Source: Litoditis marina
Taxonomy: Eukaryota > Nematoda > Chromadorea > Rhabditida > Rhabditidae
Reading direction: 5' to 3'
DNA: 64,000 bases
NCBI GenBank assembly: GCA_964036275.1
Contig: OZ038437.1
Coordinates: 18,768,859-18,832,858 of the forward strand
Shown: in pieces, positions 22,370 through 34,613 of the stretch
How the letters are laid out: each line of letters opens with the position of its first letter
How positions within the stretch are numbered: the stretch's first letter is position 1
Made by a program: the position numbers and the translations under genes
The notes under the pieces: model-generated
The model's database searches: none
Told to the model about the DNA's origin: nothing
Seen by the model: only the letters and a program-made list of their open reading frames with translations

Positions 22370-23774
22370 GGGACCTACTAATTACCGCACCTACCGCACC
22401 GCTGAAATACCGCACCGCGATTTGAAAATACCGCACCGTACCGCACCAGCGCAAATTTGCGTATTTTTTTCAAAAATTTCAAAATCTCCAATTGTGCAAG
22501 CAATTGTTCCTAAAGCAGAAATCCTAATCTTTCATCACTTGAAAACAAACATAGTGATCTCGAGAAAACGTTCTTTCAAACTTTCTCACTAGAAGACCAT
22601 ACGCTTATACGCTTTCCGTATTGCATTTTCCTTTTCTGTTGGGTAACCCTCACATGATCATGTCACTTTCATGAGTTATCGAATGTATAGAAGAAGCTGC
22701 TCATCATTTCAAAAGAAAAGTACTGAGGAGTACCCATGATGATGGCTTTTTCTCCACTACTTAAAACTATGTCATGAACCTCAGATATACCGTAAAACTA
22801 ATGAACGCCGGCCTCACCTGACTCAAGTGTGCTTTTCATTTCTAGTTTCTAGAACCGTTTTGCATAGCCGTTTTTGTAACGCTTCCATCAGTACAAATAT
22901 ATATAATATGTGAATAATACGAGACACGACAGGATGGAACGTATACGTGACCTCGCATTTAGTAACTTAACGGTGATTGATTCTAAACGTGAAAATATGT
23001 TTTCTTCTATCTGTGTTCATGAGAGCTGGATCTCTGCATCGACAGAAAGTTTGCTCCTAACGAAGTCCTAGCTGCTACGACAACAGTTTTGAGAGATCCG
23101 AACTGGCTAACTCTGTAATGATCAACTACTTTGCTGTTGGTCCGACATATTAAATACCGGGCTTGCTTTTTGTTGTTTCAAGAATACCCAAATTATCGTT
23201 ATTATCGATGAACCTTTTTGGAAACAGTCGGAAAATATCTTAGATGCAGGCTTCGACGAATATAGTGACCAATTTGCAGTTGAGTATAGAAAACATTACG
23301 CTTAACTTAACTCTTACCAGGGTTTGATATTTTGATTCCTTGCAGGATTACCATAATACGGTTCTCGTTTATTCATTGGCAATGGTTGTCAATTTTAGGC
23401 AGAAAACGAAATCCTCTAAATATTTCAGGTTTGGATAGCTCATACTTTTAGAAGAGCTGAAAGGATCTCTAGACAAATGAACTGACTGAAAACTATTTTT
23501 CGAAACACAATTCAGAATATTTCCACTATTCCTGCAGAAAAAGGAAATAAACTAATTGTGCTCGGTCATTAAACATCATGTTCAGACTTGCTGTATCTAA
23601 AGTGATGAAAAGGATAGGATTTCTGCTTTAGAAACTATTTTAATTGCAAAATTAAAGATTTTGTATTTTTTGGAAAAAAATACGCAAATTTGCGCTGGTG
23701 CGGTACGGTGCGGTATTTTCAAATCGCGGTGCGGTATTTCAGCGGTGCGGTAGGTGCGGTAATTAGTAGGTCCC
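22370..23774. mobile_element. 1.4-kb non-autonomous hAT-like element, ACCGCACC termini
   Basis: Terminal inverted repeats start GGGACCTACTAATTACCGCA. They are identical for about 103 bp, then recognisable to about 180 bp (to about 22550, and from about 23596). The termini contain repeated TACCGCACC words. The flanking octamers CCCATATC (left) and ACAATATC (right) match at 6 of 8 positions, consistent with a decayed 8-bp hAT-type target duplication. There is no ORF above 60 codons inside, so it has no transposase. Confidence 0.85.
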
Positions 23775-24538
23775 ACAATATCACCCTCGTGACGTCCTCG
23801 TCCTGTTGTGAGGAACACCACAGCAGCAACAAAAACATGAAGTGTGAATGAAAACAACAACTTGCCTAAAAAAAAGAAGATAAAAACCAGAATTTTATAA
23901 ATTATGGTGCCCTCACGGCAGAAAATTTGTTTTGCCCGACGCCGTCGATCCAGCACGGCTGTAAATGGCGGGCACTAATGTTAAATATGATTGAATGCCG
24001 TTTGAAACAACTCCACCTTTACCAGTCGGACTCGTATTTGTCGAATAAATGAGATGAAACCCATTTCTCTGAATTCAAAATTTGACTCATTTCAATTCAA
24101 ATCGTTGACCATATCAAGAATGTAACGGAAAATGTAGAGTTTTCTTGATAGTGAAGAGAGATTCTGCAATGGTAACACCGCTTAACTCTAATGTTATCTT
24201 CATGCAGCAAGCATGCAATATAATTGCCAGAATTCAACAAAGTATGCAACATAACCTCAAATATGTAACCAATTACTCAAGCAACTAGTCACAAGTCGAA
24301 CATCTCGACATTTTTTGTATGTTGAAAAACTGTGATCAACTACGATATTTCGAGATTTTCCTGTTTCAAAGAGCCAATTTTCTAACTTTCCACTTGAATG
24401 TCCTTTTTCTTCAGGTCTATTGAAGATAAATGTCAATCAATGAATATATCAGTTCTTCGATGGTTAATTTCGTCCTTTACCTCGAGATAGCAGAAACTTA
24501 TTAGATAAGAAACTCCACTGTTTCACATCAAAAACACA
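23775..24538. other. Upstream region of the lectin/CUB gene
   Basis: No coding exon seen. The minus-strand frame at 23597-23956 is a by-product of the TIR. It presumably contains the promoter of the gene starting at 24539. Confidence 0.5.
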
Positions 24539-27500
24539 ATGCGGGAGGCGATGTTTTTACTTCTTTTTCTAGTGCCCTCGAGTGAGTTCTTTTTAAATAA
24601 ATAACTGTTTTATCCACAGAACGTATTCAAAAAAATACACGAACAGTCATGTAAACATCATTAATAATTGGATTGTATGAGTAATGATGGTCAAATAGGA
24701 AATCTGAATATTTGATGTGAAAAGAGAAACTCTTTTTTTCTGATGAGAAATGTGAAATGTTTGGTTAGATTTGAATAGTTTGCTCCCACATTGATTTTTA
24801 AACAACTGGTTGAGGAAATGTCCGAGAATCCAGACAAGATTTCATACACGATGCATTGCTCAGGGCACAAACTCTTGAATTCCAACGTTAACGATTGTAA
24901 CTTATCTAATTGAACTGAACTTTACTAGATTTAATGAACTTTGAATATATTTTTTCTGTTATCGATTTCTTCGTTCAGTCTACGCCACATTATGTCTTCC
25001 TGGCTACGAGGATCTAGGCAATGGAAACTGTTATAAGGTAATTTTCAATTTTGCATGAGATACATACATTACTCCACTGTTAATGTTTAAAACGTCAACA
25101 TGGATAAAACGGACAATTGTTATGTCAGAAAAAGCGTAATGTCGCTCCATCGAGGGTTGCCCAGATACGCGGTGTCGTTCTGTTCTGCTGTGTTTGTAGT
25201 TTGATCCTGTTTCGCTTCAGTGTTCATTTTAAAGTTTCACTGTGTATTCGAATACAAAAGTACTCTTCATGAGAGTATGTTTTGTAGACCGTTTCGGACA
25301 GAAATTGTTTGTTTTACTTATCTCCTAGTATAGTATTCGTTTCACCCATCGATAGTAGTCAGCCATGCTGGCCGAGCGCACCCTACATTGCAGGCGATTG
25401 ATCTGGCAGCTTGCCAGTCTTTTCATTGCAAATAAAAATTCGAAAACAGGTTATTTTAGGATTTGTGCAACTTTTTTGTTTTCAAAAGATTACCACATGA
25501 TCGGGGAGTAATTTAAACAACTTTTTGTGCGATAAAATGAACATTGAAAAACGGCCAGAAAAGATGGTCGGATATCACTGTTTTTAGTTTGGGCAACCAT
25601 GTTCAAATGGCCGGCTGCATGGCGCCGCACCAACCATCACAGCTGAGTTCAATACCCAGCTGGTGCACAATTTTGATTAGGCTGATTGCTGTTGGAAACT
25701 TTCCAACACAATTGACTCCGCCCACTAAAATCTACGGTACCTGGCTGCTATCGATGGTTGAAACGAACTATATCTTCTTTTTTGCTGAGATCAAACATGG
25801 AAATGTCGTGAATTGCAGTGTACTTCGATTTTTGGAGGTTCTCAGAAGTACTTTTCATAACTATACCCTCAAAATGTATTTTCGTCAAAAATCATGTATT
25901 ACTCACTCGGAAACAACACTAGTACATACTTGATTAATGTGGTCAAATACGTATTTCCCAGACCATCACCAGCCCATCTACTCGACTGCAAGCCGAGATC
26001 TATTGTGAGCAGGAGGGCGGGTACCTGGTGCAGCCGCAAAACGCGTTTGTAAGTTCGTTTCAGGATTATTAATGTTGGAATTGAAAAAATGAATCACATG
26101 AAAATATTATACTACTCCATTATTGTTCAGGTAGAGGCGAGCCAAAAAAAGCACATCTACCATTTTCACAGATCAAGCTACAACTCAATTCTTCATTTAG
26201 GTGAATACGATGCTTCAAAATGAAGCAGTCACCTTCAACACCCTAATCTGGCTGGGAATCACTTGTGTGGGAGCAGACAAAACGTCCTGCACCTACTCGA
26301 ACGGAGATGCAGTTACCCAACTGTCCTACACCAACTTCTATCCCGGTGAGTGAATTTTTATAAATGTTTTTTTCAGTTCAATTGTATATTTAAGGGGGGT
26401 GATTGTACAATTAGCTCGGAGTTGCACTATCGCTAAAAAAACTTCATTATGAGGTACAACCTATCATGATCAAAACATCAAACCACAAGTCTATTTCGAT
26501 TGGGACTTCAATTTTAGTTATTATGTTTATTCATTTTGTTTACCGTTCAGGCTACCCGAACCCTTCGACTGGAAATTGTGTTTTTCTGTCTGCGTCCGGA
26601 TCTCTCGCCGGACAGTGGCTGAGTGCCAACTGCGAGGCTCAGAAGATCGGTTTTGGATGTCAAGTCAATCCCACACTACCACCCAGTTACGGTGAGACAT
26701 AGTAATTTTCAATAAAATGTGGTAGAACACTGTAGTCCTCAATGGTTTCTGTGTACGTTTTTCAGTGCCGCCAGGATGAACGACAGGAGATAGGATATGG
26801 AGTGAAAAGGAGAGGGGAAAAGGAGAGAGAGTGAGAGTGAGAGATAGCTAGAAAAATAGAACATCGTACTTCCAGTGCCCCCGTGCGGTTCCTCCTACCT
26901 AGCGTACGGTGACTACTGCTACAAAACAATCACACCTAAATCCGAGCAAAACGCGGAGTCTGGCTGTGAATTAGAATGCTCGCATCTCACTTCCATCCAT
27001 AGCACACCGGTGAGCAAGAAAAATATGTTCTTTACCTGGAACGTGAAACGATTCCCTAGGAATATGAGATGAGGATGCATGCATTTGTGAAACACTTTGT
27101 ATTTAGTACAGTTTTGTGGAACCTGCAGGGCAAGGACTTTAATGAGTTATTTTGATTTTTCCCGTTTTGCAATGTAAGCCAATAACAGCTTGTAGTTTTA
27201 AAGAAATTTTTTTAGTCAGACTTTAACATAATTTGCAAATTTAGGAGAACAGCTTCGTTTTGGACCTGTTCTCGCGAAGTTCAGAAGCGTACGCTTTCAT
27301 TGGACTGAAGCACAACGGACATTTGGATTATGAATGGATCGATGGAACCACCCCAGCTCAGCAAGACTATAACAACTTTGGTACGGTTTACACTTTTTTT
27401 TCACTTTCTCTGAGTGCGAAATCATAGTTTTTTCATTCCCAATGAGACTCCTACAGTATGATTACAAGTTTTTTTAGCGCGTTAAGGTTACCTAATATTG

Positions 27501-30500
27501 ATAGGTCAACCATTTTTACATGCGATTCTGATGTTCTAAAATGAAGTGTGATCCAAAATAATTCTATAGAAATTTAAAATTGAACGTGACCGTTAGGTTG
27601 GAAAAAGTATCGAATAAATTCGTCTTGCAAGATCGGCATACTGTAACACTTGGCATCAACATGAAACTGACTATGTTCCAGGCTACATAGACCCGGCCAT
27701 CGGGAATTGCGTGGCAATGTCGTTGACAAATGACGTGGTGTTGAGGGGAAAATGGATCAATTCTCTCTGCTCAAGCAACCTCACTTCTGTATGCAAACGA
27801 CGTGAGTTTTTTTGCGTTTGGAAGAATGAATGAGTTTTCATCAGACTTCTGGGAATTTTTTTTTGATGGTTTTGAATGTTTCGAGTAAAGGAAAAAACAA
27901 GAACCTCGAATTATTTCCCGGTGAGGGTTAACGAACGCAACGCAAAACGTAATCTAAAGGGGGGAAGTGCATTTTTTGAACACACAGCAGGTGACGTATG
28001 CGGAAACAACTTGGCACCATTATCTTCGCTTCAAACATTGTTTCCTCCCAAAGATATTTCTACTGTTCTTATATCCCGCCGGGATGCAGATAAAATAGTG
28101 AGGAATACACGAAATAGATAGGCGAAGCGGCAGTACATAATGAGATAGAACCAGGAAAATCTACCATACAAACTTTGATGAAATTGGACAACGTCCAGGA
28201 GTACCTTCTTTGCAGCGAAAACTAAACCGTGTGCATCATTTTCTTCGGGACCTCCACAAACTCCAACAACTGTTCCGCCTGTGGGGGGACAGACTCTATC
28301 TCCACCCACCTGCTCATCGACATACTTTTTGGAAGGAACTGGTCAGGTAAGAGTCTCTTGTAGGTCGTAACTTGGTGAAGAGGGAGTGTCAATCCAATTT
28401 ACCTCATGTTGTGAAGATAAACAATGAGACTCACGTTTTACAGAGGAAAAACACTTTCTCTTGGACAGTAATGAACTGATGAGAACAGACTAGAACTTGT
28501 TTATTGTTCATAGGCTGCTTAGGAGTTCAGCACTAAGCACATTCTGTTTTGGTGAAACTAGACAGGTGAGGACGGACTCGCATCTGCTCTAGTTCGTAGT
28601 GTGATCAGAAATCTTGAGGTTTTCAGAACAAATGTACATGTAGTAGCCAAGTATTCAAAAATTTTCCTGCTTGGAAAGTTATTGTCCATCCACATGAGCT
28701 CAGTTATCCCCAACTTATCTTACATCAACTTTAAAATCACCTCATTTCAGATATTCTCGCCCGGCTACCCATACAACTATGGGTACGGTTTAAACTGTGA
28801 GTACGTGATATCAGCCCCAACCGGTTCGGTTGTCTTCTTTTCGGTGACAAGCGACAGAAGTTTCCCCGACGCCTCCAGTACGCTCAGTCTGTACAACAGC
28901 GTCACGGACAACGCTCCTTTTCTGCCGAGGTGGGTTTTCAGAGTTTATATAGGTTTCCATTTCACGAACTAACACCGCAAACGTATCAACTAATTTAACA
29001 ATACGTACCAAGCGATAATTGATCTTTTAACAGGAAATAAGAGTGTCCATAGTTCAGAGTCACGAACATCGCTTTTTTTGGTACCGAGGTTGAGGTTGAA
29101 ATAAAATGGGGAGTGAACCGATCAGAAGTGTACTCTGATCTCCACACAAAGCGTAGTTTGTGATCATGGAGGAGAGATGGAACGAACTACGACCGCGAAG
29201 CATCATTGGAAAAATTACACTCAGAACTATGCTAGTAGCCGTAGTTCGAACGACACTCATAACATCATCGTACAAAATAACCAAAATACAGTTTGAACAT
29301 TATGGTCAAAAACGGTAACATTTATGGAAAATGGAAAACGACATTCACAATAACCTAATGTCATTGATTACAAGAAAGTAATGTTTCTATTCATTGATTA
29401 TTTTAGATTGTACTATGGATTCCCCGCCTATTCCACGTTCTACGCATCCATGACGTCATCAATGAAAGTGAAGTTCTCGAGTGGAACGTCGAACCAGTAC
29501 AAATGGACAGCCAACTACACTTCTGTCGATAGTAAGACAACATAATTTCCGATTTCCGACCGAAGGAACAAAACAACGAACATAGTGGAATAGACAGCCA
29601 ACTACACTTAAATATAACTTAATACACTTATATTCGTTCGATTTTCTGATTCAGGACTGTAAATCCAGGCTTGCTTCCGGGAAAACAAAGCTAAACCTGA
29701 GAAACTTTCTTCAAAATCAATCATTACGGTCGAACAGAAGCCCAGTTTACAAGATCAAATCTTGCAACAAATTTTTTTCAGTTCGTGCTTCTGGCTGCAA
29801 TCAAGGTGTGCTGCAGACTCCAGGAACGGTTAGTTTATAGCCACTCACATAAGTCATGTTCTCACGTGATTCCTGTACTCTAGTAAAACTCACGTAAAAC
29901 TCGTGAAAACCGGCTCAACTTGAAATAGGGTGTGATTGTTTGTTTCCAATTCTGAACTGGAATACTATTAGCAGAAGTTGTCATGATAGAAACTTGTTTT
30001 CTGTTAGAGACTGATATACGTCGATTAAATCTGTTTAATTTTCAGTTCGATAGTGATGCAGTTCAGGCAAATCACGGTAGTTGAACTGTGTACACACAAG
30101 ACTACATTTGTGTTCCATTATTTTCCCCTAATTTTTGTTTCCAGATAACGAGTCCAAATTTCAAAACTGGCGTCTACACCGACCTATATCCGTCCCAATA
30201 CAATTGCACATATCAACTGCAGGCTCCCGCGGGTCAAAGGTAATTTCTCACTTCTCTATCGAAAATTAATGACGAATAATGATAATTTGTTCATTCGTTA
30301 ATAGATCGAACCCACATGAATCTGAAGCACTAGTTCACATCCCGATCTACGTACGTCTTTGAAGCCCTGTGCCATTATATCTGAGCACTGAACCTTCGCT
30401 AAGTTTCAGTTTTGGGGTTTGATACTGGAAACTTCAACGTTTCAAATTCACATACTGTGTTCAGCAAAACAGAAAACAGTTTCATTTGTCTCACGAAAAT

Positions 30501-31326
30501 CACTGTATTGCTTCTGTTTCCATTGGTTAAAGAATGGGAGCACCATTCGAGCCAGGGGTTTTGTTTCGAGCTGCTTTTAACTGCATCGAAATCAGAGCGC
30601 ACAATTAACCCGTATATTAGTTCGATCAGTCCCGATCAGTGACATTCACATGACAATGTCGCGCGACACGCAACGCGTCCAATCAAAAGTAGGATACAGC
30701 AGCTTCACGAGAAACCATGTTGCTCTGCGGTCTCCTTCAAATCCGTTTTTAATCTTATATGTCGATCAATATCAAGCATGTTTCAAGTTTTACAGAATCT
30801 ATTTCATTCTGACCTACATCTACACTGTGCCCAATGATGATGTTCTCTATGTGTACGACGGACCAGACCCCAGTTTGCCCCTTCTTGGAACGTTGGTTGA
30901 ATAGATGATATTGGGAATAACTGAAAATCCTGCTGGGACTTTCACAGTACACTATTTTCCGATGTGGTTTATCACTTTGTGAAACATATTTTGGAACATT
31001 TTTGTAATAGGAAGTCAGAATCAAATTTATATGTTGAATAGGTGCTTCTGTTCGGAACCTGAAAGATTAAGATACGTTTAAGAAGCTTTTCAAACTTTTC
31101 TTGGTTTGTGGGCTCTAAGTGTAAAATAGTGTGCAGTAAAAGACCGCCAGGTTCAGTTGGAATACTCTTGCATATGGCTTCTAGTTATCCTATTGTGTTC
31201 AGATTTTCGGGTGAGAACACGAGTGGTCTCTCGGTGAGCTCATCTTCCCACCAAATGTTCGTCCTGTTCGCTAGCGACGTGAGATGGGCTGATCCCGGAT
31301 TCACCGCCAAATTCACCGCTATCTGA
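24539..31326 (+). CDS. Secreted protein with two C-type lectin domains and two CUB domains
   Basis: Fifteen exons: 24539-24581, 24979-25037, 25962-26048, 26201-26345, 26551-26691, 26876-27009, 27245-27380, 27682-27801, 28216-28346, 28751-28929, 29407-29531, 29782-29828, 30145-30239, 30796-30891, 31203-31326. All phases agree and the total is 553 residues. Signal peptide 1-17. CTLD1 runs about 20-152 (CLPGYEDLGNGNCYK at the start, NPSTGNCVFLS..GQWLSANC at the end). CTLD2 runs about 162-287 (CGSSYLAYGDYCYK, IGLKH, WIDGT, GNCVAMS, GKWINSLC). A Pro/Thr linker at 290-320 leads to CUB1 (about 320-433, IFSPGYPYNYG) and CUB2 (about 438-553, ITSPNFKTGVY, YVYDGP). Neither CTLD shows an EPN or QPD sugar-binding motif, so calcium-dependent sugar binding is not predicted. 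This is the architecture of nematode clec proteins, many of which are pathogen-responsive. Exon 14 uses a weak GTTGGT donor, chosen because reading on hits a stop. Confidence 0.9.
25483..25771 (+). repeat. Inverted repeat copy 1 flanking the lectin/CUB gene
   Basis: Located in intron 2. It matches 31679-31971 in reverse complement with moderate divergence: CACATGATCGGGGAGTAATT, AAAACGGCCAGAAAAGATGG, CAGCTGGTGCACAATTTTGA, AATTGACTCCGCCCAC, GATGGTTGAAACGAACTAT. The overlapping open frames starting KNGQKRW are repeat-derived. Confidence 0.9.
30597..30748 (+). repeat. Dispersed repeat copy 2 (about 150 bp)
   Basis: Same-orientation partner of 15405-15555, inside intron 13 of the lectin/CUB gene. 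No TIRs noticed. Confidence 0.85.
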
Positions 31327-33595
31327 CACATTTAGCAAGATAAATAGTTCAACAAGTTGTTATAGTTGTCGTTATTTGTACGTGGTACTATCTACCGTAG
31401 TCTTCTCCTTCTATTTTCGATACCTGTACTTACTGTTCGTGATGAATCTGTATGATGCGGAATGGAATAGAATAGCGTGTTTATTGGTTCCATAAATGGT
31501 CTTGATGAAAATGATGGAAAGCAACAAAATAACATCCGACGAATACGTTTCATGGAAGAACCGTATCGTTTAGTTCGGGATTCAACATATAATTGTTTGA
31601 AGGAGGTGAGGGGGGGGGGAAGGGGGGGGGTATAGTTTTTCAACTTTACTGAGATCATGGAAGAGTGTGAAACAAATTATAGTTCGTTTCAACCATCGCT
31701 AGCAGCCAGTAACAGTAGGTTTTAGTAGGCGGAGTCAATTGGGTTGGAAAGTTTTCAACAGCGATCAGATCAATCAAAATTGTGCACCAGCTGGGTATTG
31801 AACTCGACTGAGTTGCCTGGTGCGGCGCCCACAAGCAGCCGGCCATCTCAACATGGTGGCCCGAACTAAAAACAGTGATATACAACCATCTTTTCTGGCC
31901 GTTTTTCAATGCTCATTTTATCACACAAAAAGTTATTTAAATTACTCCCCGATCATGTGGCAATCTTTTGGAATTTCAAGGTTTCTTTGATTGATTTCTT
32001 CAAAGGTATCACAGACCGATATCAGGACTGTTGTATTTTTTCCAATGGAACGCACTGTTTTGCGTACTATCAAAATAGTTGATTTAATAATTTAGAGACT
32101 GTCAATGTGGATGAGCGACCACGTATAGAAGAAACCCAGTTATTCACCGAGAGGAGACTGAGAAAAAGTGAAAGAACGGATCAACGATTGTGTTTGAAGT
32201 AGAAGTTCTTATTCGCTTCTTCTAGACGTGATGATCATTTTTGAAAATGAAACTGTTCAAGACGCGTTAAATAATTTCACTACACCACGTAAGAAGTCTG
32301 TATACTGAATCAGTTATTGGATGAGTAAATTCGACGTAAAGCGTCTATCTCATTTGGTGTGTATGGTTGTGAACCAACTAGATTGCGCTTGTTGCGCCAC
32401 ATTACGATTGTGGACAACAGTTTCATAATCGGTAAATATTACGAAATTATAACATGCCCTTTAATAATCTACGTATTGCTACAATAGTTTTGAACTTTTT
32501 TGTTCAGTTTGAAGGGTTTCTTTGTCGAGCCAACAAAGTAACCATGTGCACTTTACCAGTATACCAAGAGGCAAACGTGTGATAAGGATGAAAATCACCT
32601 GCGTTAGATGTATGTTATGAAGGCAGGCAATCGAGGCAAACACATGGCGCGAATACGTGGTTCACAGAAAAAAAGCACAAGAAAAACATTGTTCCAAACT
32701 CCCATTCATTAAGTACGATATTATGTTTTGCTCATTTTCAACTGCAAATCAAGGGTAGGAGGGACGTACTTTCGTAGTCCATGGCGAATTTCACAAAATC
32801 ATAATTATGCCTTTTTCAGTTAATTTCCATACTGTCATGCTATTCAGGAAATAATTGTGGAACCAATTACTTTTATCACAGAAGATCAACAGTCAAGCAA
32901 AAAGTCTTTGAAACTGATACTTGCACCTTGAAAATAGATGTTTCGTACTGTCAATGAGACTTATACCTGCTTTTCTTGTGTTTTTGATGGTCGTGACTAA
33001 TGAATGCAATCTTTCTGGGCGTGATCTGTTTACCTACTTTTTATGAGCCATTTTCATGGAGAAGAGATATGGTTATGACTATAAGTTTTCAACACCTTCC
33101 TGATAGTCTTTTACAGCAACCTTTTGTAATTTCATGCTTACTTTATTTTGCACAGTTATACAACTCCTGTATCGGCCGTAGCTGGACTGTTTTTGATAGT
33201 TTGAAAGGAGTGGGAGTCGGTGTACTATAGTGTTTTTAATCCTACTTAAACTCCTACAATACAAAATACTGGCAGTTGGCAGGCACTTGATGCCTGTTAT
33301 AGACATTCGGGTGAAGAACAAAACGAACGTATAATCTCGCATACTTTGAATAGACTTATCCCAAACCAACCGTTCAATAACTCGTTTTCCGAAACACGTA
33401 GATACGATGTACCTACCTTACCCGTTGTAATTTGAGTCCAATGCGGTTGCTTTTGTAAATAACGGCGAGTGTTGAATACACATTGATTGGGACGACGTAT
33501 TGATGACAGGTTGTTTCGATTGTAGTCTGTCTTGCGAACAACCGCTCATTTTTATCTCAGAGTCGAAGCGATTCTGTTCAACCCGCTCGCAGGAC
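31327..33595. other. Intergenic between lectin/CUB gene and kinase cluster
   Basis: It contains the inverted repeat copy at 31679-31971 and a poly-G run at 31609-31628. One 30-codon frame at 32954-33046 (+) has a signal-peptide-like start (MRLIPAFLVFLMVVT) followed by NECNLSGRDLFTYFL and a stop. It might be a first exon with a donor at CGTGATCT, but no downstream exon could be joined convincingly. Confidence 0.5.
31679..31971 (-). repeat. Inverted repeat copy 2 flanking the lectin/CUB gene
   Basis: Reverse-complement partner of 25483-25771, about 350 bp downstream of the lectin/CUB stop codon. Confidence 0.9.
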
Positions 33596-34438
33596 ATGTC
33601 TACCAAAGTGCCGGATTTGTACCTTTCCGATCTGGAATTTATGCGCAGACTAGGCTATGGATCTTTTACAGCACCAGAAGACATATCGAAGCTCTTCACG
33701 AGTGAGTTTTATGGCCCAGTGTCCCCAATCTGGAATTTCAGAATTTTCTCAGAAGTGGTAAGATGGTTTTCCGCACAATCTACCAAATCATCATTAGAAA
33801 TGTCTCTGACTCGTTTGAACACTATTTATTCTACGATTATGTGCTCCAGTCAAGCTTAGTAATGCCGCTGTGAATGACAACTATAATTGTCGCTCAACGA
33901 GAGGTTGTGGTATACTGTATATCTCACTTTGTGCTGTGTAAGAACACATATGTTTGGTTTGTCCACAGCTTTCGTTTAGGCTCAGTTCATATAGTGCTTG
34001 GCGTCCTAGCCAACTTTTGGGCCCGGATGAGTCTCACACAAGCGCGATACTTTATAAGTTTGACACGTACTATAGTAGTTCGTTTTCTTAGCTTCCATGT
34101 ATATCGCTTCGAGGGTGGTTGAACATTGTGGCAATTTTTAACGCAATTAAATGTTTTTCAAGCTAAGAAATTGTGTTTTTCCAGTATGTTGGTAATAGTT
34201 CAGGGAGCCCAGTCCTGATCGAATCTTGTCATTTTCTGACTATGACCAAATCCGGGACTTGGTCTCGGAAAATAGGAGCCAGCGTTCTGCGGTAACGAGC
34301 TCCCCCTTTTCACCTACCCCTCTACTAACCCCCCAGATTTCCAGTTTGCCTTAAATGTAAAACTTTCGGCGCTGACTGTATTTAACCTCAGCGCACATGT
34401 GCGGTACAAAGCACTAAGGTCGTCGCCAACGGAAAGAC

Positions 34439-34613
34439 GAGAGGGTACTGTATATCTCAGTTTCCGCTGTGTTAGAACATATGACTACTATTCGAAAGTA
34501 TGATAGCTATCGGCTCTTGTAGCGCAGTTGTTACAGCCTGGCCAACGAAACTTTTGCTCGCCGGTTCGATTCCGGTGAGAGGCAAACTTCTATAAATTTG
34601 GCACCCCCTATGC
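34439..34613 (+). mobile_element. tRNA-derived SINE-like element, copy 1
   Basis: A leader GAGGGTACTGTATATCTCAG..TTCCGCTGTGTTAGAACATA is followed by a tRNA-like core at 34514-34581. The core has A-box TAGCGCAGTTG, B-box GGTTCGATTCC, a 7-bp acceptor-like stem CTCTTGT/GTGAGAG and a T-arm GCCGG-TTCGATT-CCGGT. The tail is TATAAATTTGGCACCC. The D and anticodon arms do not fold, so it is not a functional tRNA. The leader alone recurs at 33899-33970. It lies in intron 1 of kinase A. Confidence 0.75.

Noticed and set aside
25544..25933. 129-codon plus-strand frame inside the lectin gene
   Set aside because: Most of it lies in a repeat that also occurs inverted at 31679-31971, within an intron whose flanking exons join cleanly.
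24539..31326. Toxin-type or venom lectin assignment
   Set aside because: The order signal peptide, CTLD, CTLD, CUB, CUB is that of nematode clec proteins; nothing points to a toxin.
34514..34581. Functional tRNA gene
   Set aside because: Boxes A and B and two stems fit, but the D and anticodon arms do not fold and the sequence repeats with conserved flanks elsewhere.
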